From: Alteromonas abrolhosensis
Lineage (GTDB): Bacteria > Pseudomonadota > Gammaproteobacteria > Enterobacterales > Alteromonadaceae
Assembly: GCF_001953635.1 (NCBI RefSeq)
Contig: NZ_MEJH01000010.1
Location: 62,001 to 126,000 of the forward strand
Length of the DNA: 64,000 nt
Reading direction: 5' to 3'
Position 1 is the stretch's first letter, and the number at the start of each line of letters is the position of its first letter. Below, piece after piece: positions 10,461 through 19,515 of this stretch. Under the pieces are notes generated by a model that saw only the letters and a program-made list of their open reading frames with translations, did not search any database and was not told the DNA's origin. Made by a program: the position numbers and the translations under genes.

Positions 10461-11624
10461 CTAAATAGCTTGGCAAAGCACTTTATCTTTGTAGCCGGTT
10501 ATTACCGAAAAGGCGCCCGCTAATTCAGCATCAAGTGCTGCATCGCTGGAATCCAAGCGAAGCGGCTTACCGTTTAATGCCTGTAGTTTTTGTTTAGTGG
10601 CGACTACGATCATATTTTGTTTGCCAATTTGACGAATAAAAGCAGGGCTTAACTGCTGATTTCCACGTCCTAAAATATGTCCCTGGCCACCAATAACCGT
10701 CAAAATAACTTTCGTTGGTTTGCTGTGGGTCAATGCAATCAGTTCAGTTGCCGTCACGTCACTTGCGATTAGTTCACCTTGCTTAACCACATCAACACCT
10801 AACAAGGTGTTGTCTAAGCCAAGATAATCCATCACCGCGCCAACCGTTGAGCCCGACCCCATAACAAAATAAGTGTCAGGTTCATCGTCCATAATTTCAC
10901 TAATGTATGCGGCAATGTCATCAAGCACTAAGGCCTCGTCTTCTTTGCCACCCATTTTTACTGCCTGAACGTAAGTTAATTCTGCTGGTACTCGCATTTC
11001 ACCGTAATGCTTCGCAATAACTTTGCCTTCGCGAAATGCATTTTCGTCAATATCACGTACTTCGGCGTCCATTTCACTTACTAGCTCGCCTGCGATCATT
11101 TGGCTTACTACCTGCCCTGCCGCCGACGGCGACACACAGTAAACACCAGAATGAATTTTACAACCAGCGGGCACTCCTAACACGGGGACCTGTGTGCCAA
11201 TTACACTACAAATATTTCGCGCTGTACCGTCTCCCCCAGCAAATAGCAACAAGTCAACTTTAGCGTCTACCATGGCTTGTGCAGCGCGTTCTGAGTCTTC
11301 GCCTTCTGTTTGTTCAGCTTCAGGGGTGTAGACTACCTCATAAGGAATACCTAACGATTCACACACAGTTTCGCCCATATCGCCCGACGCCGTCACTACA
11401 GTAAACTTCCCCGATAATGCTTCAAGGATACTGAGCGCTTTTGCCATCTTTTCGTTGGCTTTCTTCTCGGCTCCCATGGCCAGTGCTTTTTCCCGAATTT
11501 CTGCACCATCGCTACCTTTAAGCGCAAGGGCGCCGCCTATACCGGCAAAAGGATTCACCACAATGCCCAATTTGAACTTGGGTGCGTTCTCAAAAGTTGA
11601 TTGACCAAGGTCAGTTTGATTCAT
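10461..11624 (-). CDS. ATP-NAD kinase family protein (COG3199-like)
   Basis: The protein has 387 residues. It shows the NAD-kinase-type fold signatures: VVNPFAGIGG near the N terminus and the nucleotide-binding motif FAGGDGTARNI near residue 130, then GVPAGCKIHSGVYCVSP. It is longer and more divergent than the housekeeping NadK and belongs to the NAD-kinase-like group sometimes called AcoX-like, so the phosphate acceptor should not be assumed to be NAD. Its ATG overlaps the TGA of epmC by four bases, so the two genes are translationally coupled. Confidence 0.8.
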   Translation of the reverse strand: MNQTDLGQSTFENAPKFKLGIVVNPFAGIGGALALKGSDGAEIREKALAMGAEKKANEKMAKALSILEALSGKFTVVTASGDMGETVCESLGIPYEVVYTPEAEQTEGEDSERAAQAMVDAKVDLLLFAGGDGTARNICSVIGTQVPVLGVPAGCKIHSGVYCVSPSAAGQVVSQMIAGELVSEMDAEVRDIDENAFREGKVIAKHYGEMRVPAELTYVQAVKMGGKEDEALVLDDIAAYISEIMDDEPDTYFVMGSGSTVGAVMDYLGLDNTLLGVDVVKQGELIASDVTATELIALTHSKPTKVILTVIGGQGHILGRGNQQLSPAFIRQIGKQNMIVVATKQKLQALNGKPLRLDSSDAALDAELAGAFSVITGYKDKVLCQAI

Positions 11625-12361
11625 TCGGTATCTACTCCTATCCCATCACCTGATTCGATACTTGCCGAATTTTTGGGCGCTTCTGTTGACCTGCTATTTG
11701 TTATTTTGTTGGGTAAATTAGACAACGTACTTTTGCCAAACGTAGATGACAATGCGTTTATGAAGCGTTCAGCTCGTGGCGGGAAACCATGGGCTCTAAA
11801 GCTTTCAAGCTGAGCCGCTACGTTTCTGGTAAAGCCCTCTCTGTCAGGCTCTGCGCCATTTAAGTTGTCGGTACTAACCTGAAACTTTCTACCTGCAGCT
11901 TCTGTAAACGCCCACTCAATGGCCTGTGGCTTAATTTCTACTTTTTCAAAGTCGGCTTGTTGGGTTGCATCGCGACCGTCAGGGCAGTACCAGTAACCGT
12001 AATCTTCTAATAATCGACGCTTTTCTCCCGCAATGCACCAGTGCGCAATTTCGTGCAAAGCGCTTGAAAAAAAGCCATGAGCGAACACAATTTGATGATA
12101 GGCCGTTTCTTTACCCGCAGGAATATATATAGGTTCATCATCACCTAAAACCAAACGCGTATTGAAGTCCTTGAACGTTGAATTAAATAGCGCGATCAAT
12201 GCGGGAACGTCAGGGTCTACATCTGCGCCAGCATTGGTTGAAGAGGTATTACCATACATGGCAAAACCTTCACCTTTTAGGCCTTCAATTTCAGTGGGAT
12301 TAGGTTCTTTACGTTCAACAGGAGCGTGACTACTTACGGTGTTCATTACGTCTGATAACAT
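11621..12361 (-). CDS. epmC: elongation factor P hydroxylase EpmC (YfcM)
   Basis: The core matches EpmC: FNTRLVLGDDEPIYIPAG, then the metal-binding HEIAHWCIAG, then YGYWYCPDGRDA. EpmC hydroxylates the beta-lysylated lysine of elongation factor P, the last step after EpmB and EpmA. The usual length is about 180 residues, while this protein is 246, with a low-complexity N-terminal extension of about 55 residues and a Ser/Asn-rich C-terminal tail. An internal start is possible, but the whole extension is open reading frame. No epmA or epmB lies in the window. It is the first gene of a two-gene operon with the NAD-kinase-like gene. Confidence 0.88.
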   Translation of the reverse strand: MLSDVMNTVSSHAPVERKEPNPTEIEGLKGEGFAMYGNTSSTNAGADVDPDVPALIALFNSTFKDFNTRLVLGDDEPIYIPAGKETAYHQIVFAHGFFSSALHEIAHWCIAGEKRRLLEDYGYWYCPDGRDATQQADFEKVEIKPQAIEWAFTEAAGRKFQVSTDNLNGAEPDREGFTRNVAAQLESFRAHGFPPRAERFINALSSTFGKSTLSNLPNKITNSRSTEAPKNSASIESGDGIGVDTE

Positions 12362-12500
12362 CTACACGTGCGAGCTAAAATAATGGCGATAGAGTATACC
12401 AGCAAAACTTTGTCTTCTCACTTGAAAGGCGCGCTTGGTTAGGTCAATCTAGGTTTACAACAGCGAATGAGTCCCACCGACTCAACAGGGAGTTTGTCAC

Positions 12501-13211
12501 TTGTCGCAAGAGATAATTAAACATATTCATCGAGTAAATGCCCTTCGTGATTTAGCTAATCAGTCGGGTTTAATGCCTATTATTCATCAGTTGCAGCATT
12601 GGCAATGCGAACGCTTACTTGCCACGCACGATGATTTAGCACAGCAAAAACGTTATCAAAAAGCCATGGCTTTTTTTGTAGATGAATTGTACGGCCCCAA
12701 AGATTTTAGCCAGCGTGACGCAGATTTAGTTCGAGTTATCCCAAAACTCGCAAAAGTATTGCCCGATAAAGCCATGAACGCCATGGATGATGCGCTGTCG
12801 TTAAATGCGTTATCGTTCGATTTAGATATGGCGATGGCGCAGTATCTCCAAGCTCATTTTCCCGGAGTACCAATTAACCGAGACAACTACGCCCTGGCTT
12901 ATCGCAATGTAGGCAGAATTGAAGATAGAAAGCACCAAATCGACATAATTTCACATTTGGGCGATCAACTTGCCGACGTTATAAGAATTCGTGGTATAGG
13001 TATGTTGATATCGCTATCGCGCCGCCCTGCCAAATTGGCTGGCTTACTCGCACTACATGAGTTTTTGGAGCGAGGGTTTAACGCCTTTAAAGCGCTAGGT
13101 GATGTGCAAAGCTTCATTCAACCCGTATTGGTAAGAGAAAAATCGATAATGCAGACATTGTTAAGTGACGACTTATCGTTACCTGAAGAAAATCCATTAC
13201 CTGTTGTATAA
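12501..13211 (+). CDS. conserved-looking hypothetical protein, unknown function
   Basis: I do not recognise this 236-residue protein. It is soluble and largely alpha-helical by composition, with no signal peptide or membrane segment. The most distinctive stretch is KAMAFFVDELYGPKDFSQRD near residue 55. The start is TTG at 12501 with an AGGGAG ribosome site. It is divergent from epmC and precedes the thioesterase by only 41 bases, so it probably leads a three-gene operon with the thioesterase and the retropepsin-like gene. Confidence 0.7.
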   Translation: MSQEIIKHIHRVNALRDLANQSGLMPIIHQLQHWQCERLLATHDDLAQQKRYQKAMAFFVDELYGPKDFSQRDADLVRVIPKLAKVLPDKAMNAMDDALSLNALSFDLDMAMAQYLQAHFPGVPINRDNYALAYRNVGRIEDRKHQIDIISHLGDQLADVIRIRGIGMLISLSRRPAKLAGLLALHEFLERGFNAFKALGDVQSFIQPVLVREKSIMQTLLSDDLSLPEENPLPVV

Positions 13212-13252
13212 CGCGCAAAATCAATTTTTTAAACACAGAAAAAGGAAAAGGT

Positions 13253-13702
13253 TTGAGCAACCCAACGCTTAATTGGATGTTAGACAATCCTTATGTGCAG
13301 CAGTGGCACATTGATGAAACGCACATTGATCACTATCAACACGTGAACAATGTGGCATACCTCTCACAGTTGGAAAGCTTGGCATGGGCGCACTCGAACG
13401 CGCTCGGCTTACAATTTGCCGACTATCAAGCGCTAAACCGAGGTATGGTGATTAAACGTCACGAACTCAACTATCATCTCCCTACCCATCTTGGAGACAC
13501 TTTATCGTGTGCTACCTGGATAGTGCATTGTGATAGCAAGCTGACATTAAAGCGCCAATTTCAATTCATATGTCCTAAGCGAAACAAGACCGTATTCGAT
13601 GCTGAGACAACATTCGTGTGCGTGAGCCTAGATACTGGCGCCCCCAAACGGATGCCAAAGCAGTTCGTAGATATATATGGCGAGGCGTGCATCGCACAAT
13701 GA
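13253..13702 (+). CDS. acyl-CoA thioesterase, 4-hydroxybenzoyl-CoA thioesterase (hotdog) family
   Basis: This 149-residue single hotdog domain shows the family pattern HIDHYQHVNNVAYLSQLE, where the Asp/His/Asn region holds the catalytic helix start. The substrate is probably a fatty acyl-CoA. The start is TTG at 13253 behind a strong AAAAAGGAAAAGG ribosome site. Its stop codon overlaps the ATG of the next gene (ATGA), showing translational coupling. YbgC and FadM belong to the same family, but neither gene context is present, so I assign no symbol. Confidence 0.82.
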   Translation: MSNPTLNWMLDNPYVQQWHIDETHIDHYQHVNNVAYLSQLESLAWAHSNALGLQFADYQALNRGMVIKRHELNYHLPTHLGDTLSCATWIVHCDSKLTLKRQFQFICPKRNKTVFDAETTFVCVSLDTGAPKRMPKQFVDIYGEACIAQ

Positions 13703-14898
13703 AAACATGGTTGGCGGCAGTGCTCACCCTCATTTTGCTTGTGTCCTTAGGCATGAATGCTTTCTTATGGCTCAGCTTAAAAGAGCACAATGATGAAGCT
13801 TATGAGCTAGAAGCCCACTACGAGCAGCGCTTAAACGATGAGAAACGGTTAGAAGGTGAAGTCAGCCCTTTCGACAAAAAAACTGTTTCCAACTCCTCTT
13901 CGGATTTGAGCGTTGCCGGCATATCGCCAAGCGAAAATAATAAGCGGCGTTCTTCTTCACCTAAAGCTAACAAAAACGATGTAGCCGCGCTGACTCGCCT
14001 ACTCAATAACGGTGAATATGCGCTGCTCGCCGCAGAACTAGCAAACTATTTAAAAAATGACCCGCTCAATGAATCGCTGTTGTTACTTGAAGGTGAGTTA
14101 ATTGAGATGACGAAGCCTCTGCCCACAGCTATTGTGCACTATTATGATTTAGCCGAATTGCCTCTTTCACACGAAACGCTTACCTTTATTGAGACGAGAA
14201 TTTCCTCTCTTTATCAGCAGGCGCAAACACAGCTTAGTCAAGACGAACAATGGGAACTGGTTGCTAGGTTAAATGAGCCACTGTATCAGCGCATACCCGA
14301 CGCTAAGCACTATACCCTTAATTTAGCGGAAGCATACGCATACCAGCAAAAACTTACGCTCATGGAAGATGTACTCGCCGCTTTGCCGTTAAACGATAGA
14401 GACGCCAGTATCATTCGCGATAAAGCCTATGAAATGCGAGATATTGCCAGTGCAGGTGCTATGCCAAAAAACAGTGAACCAGCGCCAGTAAACGGTGAGG
14501 ACGCTCGTTATCAAACCCGTGTAGCCTTGGAGCGCATTGGCGACCAATATCGTCTTGAAGCGACGGCACTTAACCAAAAAGCCACCATGATTTTAGATAC
14601 GGGTGCCAGTACCACCGCAATATCATCGCGGCTTTTTGCGCGTTTAGGCCGCATGCGAAATCTCACTTTTATTGGTAACTTTAATGTTAGAACGGCGTCC
14701 GGAACCATAGAAGCGCCGTTAGTACAAATACCGCGCTTTTACTTTGCAGGCTACGAGTTCAATGATGTTTCTGCCATCGTGCTACCCGAAGACGCCCTAC
14801 CCGATGCTGACGGTTTATTAGGAATGAATGTCTTAGGCCAGTTTGACTTCGCGATCATGCCCCAATCCAGCGAGCTGGTTTTGACAGAGCGGAATTAA
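13699..14898 (+). CDS. membrane-anchored retropepsin-like aspartic protease domain protein
   Basis: The start at 13699 overlaps the thioesterase stop; the longer frame from 13618 would lie inside that gene. The protein of 399 residues begins with one membrane segment (WLAAVLTLILLVSLGMNAFLW). A helical, TPR-like middle follows, then a C-terminal aspartic protease domain with the active-site motif ILDTGASTTAIS and the family pattern DGLLGMNVLGQFDF. Retropepsin-like single-domain proteases of this type work as dimers in the periplasm; the substrate is unknown. The link to a cytoplasmic thioesterase is through the operon only. Confidence 0.82.
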   Translation: MKTWLAAVLTLILLVSLGMNAFLWLSLKEHNDEAYELEAHYEQRLNDEKRLEGEVSPFDKKTVSNSSSDLSVAGISPSENNKRRSSSPKANKNDVAALTRLLNNGEYALLAAELANYLKNDPLNESLLLLEGELIEMTKPLPTAIVHYYDLAELPLSHETLTFIETRISSLYQQAQTQLSQDEQWELVARLNEPLYQRIPDAKHYTLNLAEAYAYQQKLTLMEDVLAALPLNDRDASIIRDKAYEMRDIASAGAMPKNSEPAPVNGEDARYQTRVALERIGDQYRLEATALNQKATMILDTGASTTAISSRLFARLGRMRNLTFIGNFNVRTASGTIEAPLVQIPRFYFAGYEFNDVSAIVLPEDALPDADGLLGMNVLGQFDFAIMPQSSELVLTERN

Positions 14899-14937
14899 CA
14901 CAATTTATCACAAGACGAGACTTATAAAAGGCCTCGC

Positions 14938-14950
14938 CTTCTTGAGCCAA
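14938..14950. terminator. possible weak terminator hairpin
   Basis: A five-base stem AAGGC/GCCTT with a three-base loop lies between the convergent retropepsin-like and HopJ genes. The T tract is poor, so it is a weak candidate. Confidence 0.3.
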
Positions 14951-14964
14951 AATTGCGTGCAGCC

Positions 14965-15324
14965 TTATTTCTTTATTTCCACTAAAGGGAAGGTTTCAAA
15001 CACCACGCCTTCATGACCTGTTTTCATAAAATTGCGAATATTGGCGTGGTCCACTCCGTCGGGGTTATTTAGCACGTCTTCTCGATAAAAACGCCCGAAC
15101 AAGGCAAGGGTTTGTGCTTGGTTTAGGTTTAAATGCTGACCCAGCGCAAGTAGCTTGCACGAGCCGTTGTTTTGGTTTGCTTCATTTGAAACTTCACCGT
15201 TGGTGAAAGCGGTTGGCGTAAATGCGAACGTACTATCGATTAGCGCAATAACGTCGTTAAACTCGATTGCTTTTGGTGAATTAGTGACTGCTTGAATTAA
15301 TTCATGGGTGTTGCTGAGTGTCAT
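14965..15324 (-). CDS. HopJ type III effector family protein
   Basis: This 119-residue protein matches the HopJ family across its length: FNDVIALIDSTFAFTPTAFTNGE, then GSCKLLALGQHLNL, and GRFYREDVLNNPDGVDHANIRNFM. The family name comes from a plant-pathogen effector, but homologues are widespread in free-living gammaproteobacteria. No type III secretion genes or secretion signal are present here, so a housekeeping role is more likely. It stands alone and is followed on its left by the convergent retropepsin-like gene. Confidence 0.82.
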   Translation of the reverse strand: MTLSNTHELIQAVTNSPKAIEFNDVIALIDSTFAFTPTAFTNGEVSNEANQNNGSCKLLALGQHLNLNQAQTLALFGRFYREDVLNNPDGVDHANIRNFMKTGHEGVVFETFPLVEIKK

Positions 15325-15410
15325 GTTTATCTCAATAAAAGAAAACGATAATAACAGGTCTATGTTACTGCAACAGTTCTCAATAGGCTTTCTTTAGACA
15401 TTTGCATAAA

Positions 15411-15437
15411 AAAAGCGCCTCTTAATCAGGCGCTTTT
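15411..15437 (-). terminator. intrinsic terminator of fadH
   Basis: The stem AAAAGCGCCT/AGGCGCTTTT with a seven-base loop is followed on the minus strand by a run of T. It lies 31 bases past the fadH stop. Confidence 0.85.
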
Positions 15438-15467
15438 GGTTCTAACGGTATTAGTCGTGCTAGAGGG

Positions 15468-17528
<2,061 letters not shown>

Positions 17529-17604
17529 TTATTGGCTTATTTAAGCCGTTTAAATGCCTGATAAATTTTTTATTTAATGCGTTTCACTATAAGAACGCTT
17601 TTCC

Positions 17605-17626
17605 AGATTATGTATTTACATAATCT
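17605..17626. promoter_or_regulatory. perfect palindrome upstream of fadH, candidate operator
   Basis: The arm AGATTATGTA is followed by two bases (TT) and its exact reverse complement, giving a 22-base near-perfect dyad. It lies 95-116 bases upstream of the fadH start, in the interval between fadH and the crotonase stop. The regulator is unknown; the sequence does not resemble a FadR box. Confidence 0.55.
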
Positions 17627-17728
17627 CTCTCATTATTCTCGCACCGCACGCCAAGTTACCTGTTGCTTAGCCATCATTAGGCGTTGCGCGAACGAAACTG
17701 AAAGATAGGCGCGCTTTTATGCAAGCGC

Positions 17729-18568
17729 CTATGAATTCATCTTTTTAATAGCCGGATGAAGAGGCGGATATTCCGGTAGTGTTTTGGTCTTCTGGGCTTC
17801 CATGGCTTTAAACACATCTTCCATCTGGAACATGCCCGCTTGCCAAGTAGCCATATAAGTTAAGCTTTCTGCCACCGTATGCTCTACCGCATAATTAATC
17901 ATGGTTTTGGTACCTGACACCGCTAACGGCGAATTCATAGCAATTTGCTGTGCTATTTTCATTACCGCGTCTAGCATAGAATCGTGGTTGTCGAAGACCT
18001 GATTAACAAACCCAAGTTGCTGCGCTTCTGCGGCACCAAAGTTGCGCCCTGTATAGGCGAGTTCTTTGACAATACCAATGGGAATAAGCTTTGGTAGTCT
18101 TTGTAGAGTGCCGACATCGGCGGTCATGCCCAATTGCGTTTCTTTTATAGTGAAAAAAGCATCTTGTGTGCAATAGCGCATGTCGCATGCACTAAGTAGG
18201 TCAACCGCCCCGCCAATTGCGCCGCCCTGAACTGCGCCAATAACAGGCATACGAGCCTGCTCTATAGCTGTGAAGCTATCTTGTAGCAGCATAACCATAC
18301 GTCGCATGCGTTCCGCTCTGCGCGACGGGTCGCCCTTAAAATCTTCCTTCATATTCAAAAATACAGATAAATCCATACCGGCAGAGAAATGCTTACCTGT
18401 TGATGAAATAACAATGACGCGGGCTTTGCCTTCATCATCTATTTCACGGATGGCCGCCGGCAGCTCTGTCCAGAATTCAGGGATCATGCTGTTCATTGCA
18501 TCGGGGCGATTGAGTACTACGTGGGCAATATGGCCCTCTTGTTTTACTTCTAATGTAGAGTACTTCAT
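17729..18568 (-). CDS. crotonase/enoyl-CoA hydratase family protein
   Basis: This 279-residue crotonase has the oxyanion-hole segments SSTGKHFSAGMDLSVF and GAVQGGAIGGAVDLLSACDMRYC. The downstream FTIKETQLGMTADVGTLQRLPK has the Asp found in delta3,5-delta2,4-dienoyl-CoA isomerases (ECH1-type), so that activity is more likely than plain hydration. It would assist degradation of unsaturated fatty acids alongside the neighbouring FadH. It is divergent from a TetR gene, with a repeated operator in the shared promoter. The ribosome site AAGGAG is unusually far (about 13 bases) from the ATG. Confidence 0.85.
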   Translation of the reverse strand: MKYSTLEVKQEGHIAHVVLNRPDAMNSMIPEFWTELPAAIREIDDEGKARVIVISSTGKHFSAGMDLSVFLNMKEDFKGDPSRRAERMRRMVMLLQDSFTAIEQARMPVIGAVQGGAIGGAVDLLSACDMRYCTQDAFFTIKETQLGMTADVGTLQRLPKLIPIGIVKELAYTGRNFGAAEAQQLGFVNQVFDNHDSMLDAVMKIAQQIAMNSPLAVSGTKTMINYAVEHTVAESLTYMATWQAGMFQMEDVFKAMEAQKTKTLPEYPPLHPAIKKMNS

Positions 18569-18615
18569 GGTTTGCGCTGTCTCCTTGGGCTGTTCCTGTT
18601 AACAAATTTGCAAAC

Positions 18616-18662
18616 TAGACAGCGTCAAGATAAAAGGCTATGTTGACACTGTCAAGATAAAA
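18616..18662. promoter_or_regulatory. repeated operator in the TetR/crotonase divergent promoter
   Basis: Two near-identical 18-base direct repeats, GACAGCGTCAAGATAAAA (18618-18635) and GACACTGTCAAGATAAAA (18645-18662), start 27 bases apart. The second is centred on a perfect 13-base palindrome TTGACACTGTCAA (18643-18655), and the first contains an imperfect copy. This fits binding of the adjacent TetR protein controlling both genes. The TTGACA could also serve as a -35 element with TATCTA at 18666, which would make the site self-repressing. Confidence 0.65.
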
Positions 18663-18706
18663 CGTTATCTATTCGTCTCAATTATGAAAATGGAAACAAT
18701 GGGTTT

Positions 18707-19312
18707 ATGGCTAATGCAGTACAAAGCTACCATCACGGCGATTTGCGCAGTGCGCTTATAGAAGCGGCTACCGCGCGTCTGTCCGAATATGGCGTGGATA
18801 GTTTATCGCTTAGAAAACTGGCAGAAGATGCCGGGGTATCACGTACTGCGCCTTATCATCATTTTAAAGACAAGAGTGCGCTTTTAAGCGCTATCGCGGC
18901 GAAAGGCTTCAGCGATTGGCATTCCACAGCTAAACGTATATTCGAGCAAGAAGATAAAACACCCAAGGCACGCTTTAGAGAGTTCGTGCATGAATATATT
19001 GGCTACGCTGCCGACAACCCCGAGATGTACGAATTGATGTTTGGTCGCACCATTTGGCAAAATCAAGCCGCGACTAACGATTTAAAAGAAGTGGCATTTC
19101 CTTGCTTTCAGTTTCAGGTAACCATGACACGCTATTGGCAAGAAAAGGGGCTTCTACCCAATGATCAAGATGCCCTTCGTTTGGCTCAGGTTACGTGGGG
19201 CACGCTTCACGGTATTGCGCGATTACTCATTGACGGTATCTATGCCGATAACAGCCACATTAGTGAAATGTGCGATTGTGCGGCTGATTTATTCATGCAA
19301 GCCCGCGCGTAA
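18707..19312 (+). CDS. TetR family transcriptional regulator (adjacent to crotonase)
   Basis: The protein has 201 residues. The N-terminal helix-turn-helix reads SLSLRKLAEDAGVSRTAPYHHFKDKSALLSAIA, typical of TetR regulators. The C-terminal half contains EMYELMFGRTIW and a TWGTLHGIARLLIDG segment typical of the TetR subgroup with a WHG-type ligand domain. It is divergent from the crotonase gene and separated by 138 bases that carry a repeated operator. It is inferred to repress that gene and itself, with an acyl-CoA as the probable inducer. No strong ribosome site is visible. Confidence 0.88.
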   Translation: MANAVQSYHHGDLRSALIEAATARLSEYGVDSLSLRKLAEDAGVSRTAPYHHFKDKSALLSAIAAKGFSDWHSTAKRIFEQEDKTPKARFREFVHEYIGYAADNPEMYELMFGRTIWQNQAATNDLKEVAFPCFQFQVTMTRYWQEKGLLPNDQDALRLAQVTWGTLHGIARLLIDGIYADNSHISEMCDCAADLFMQARA

Positions 19313-19390
19313 GTTGCTTCACTAATGCAAACTCGCGTACCTTCGATGCATTTAATCTTCGAAGGTGCTTACGCTTAACAATGTGAGTTA

Positions 19391-19461
19391 CTGCCTAGAG
19401 CGGAATAACTGCCTAGAGCGGAATAACTGCCTAGAGCGGATAACTGCCTAGAGCGAAATAA
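19391..19461. repeat. four-copy 18-bp tandem repeat
   Basis: The unit CTGCCTAGAGCGGAATAA occurs at 19391-19408 and 19409-19426, then a 17-base copy at 19427-19443 and a variant with GAAATAA at 19444-19461. Further degenerate TAGCGAAGAA-like material follows. The array lies in the convergent gap between the TetR and GMC genes, so it is non-coding. Without spacers it is not a CRISPR. Confidence 0.85.
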
Positions 19462-19486
19462 TTTTCTAGCGAAGAAAAATGGCCTT

Positions 19487-19509
19487 GAGCGAGAATGACC
19501 TTCTCGCTC
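19487..19509 (-). terminator. probable terminator of the GMC oxidoreductase gene
   Basis: A perfect nine-base stem GAGCGAGAA/TTCTCGCTC with a five-base loop lies six bases beyond the stop. On the minus strand a T-rich stretch follows about ten bases later, so termination is plausible but not textbook. Confidence 0.6.
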
Positions 19510-19515
19510 GACTTA

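Noticed and set aside
13618..13698. Longer start of the retropepsin-like gene
   Set aside because: It lies inside the thioesterase gene; the overlapping ATGA start is more economical.
19391..19461. Possible CRISPR array from the tandem repeats
   Set aside because: The repeats are directly adjacent with no spacers and no cas genes are near.
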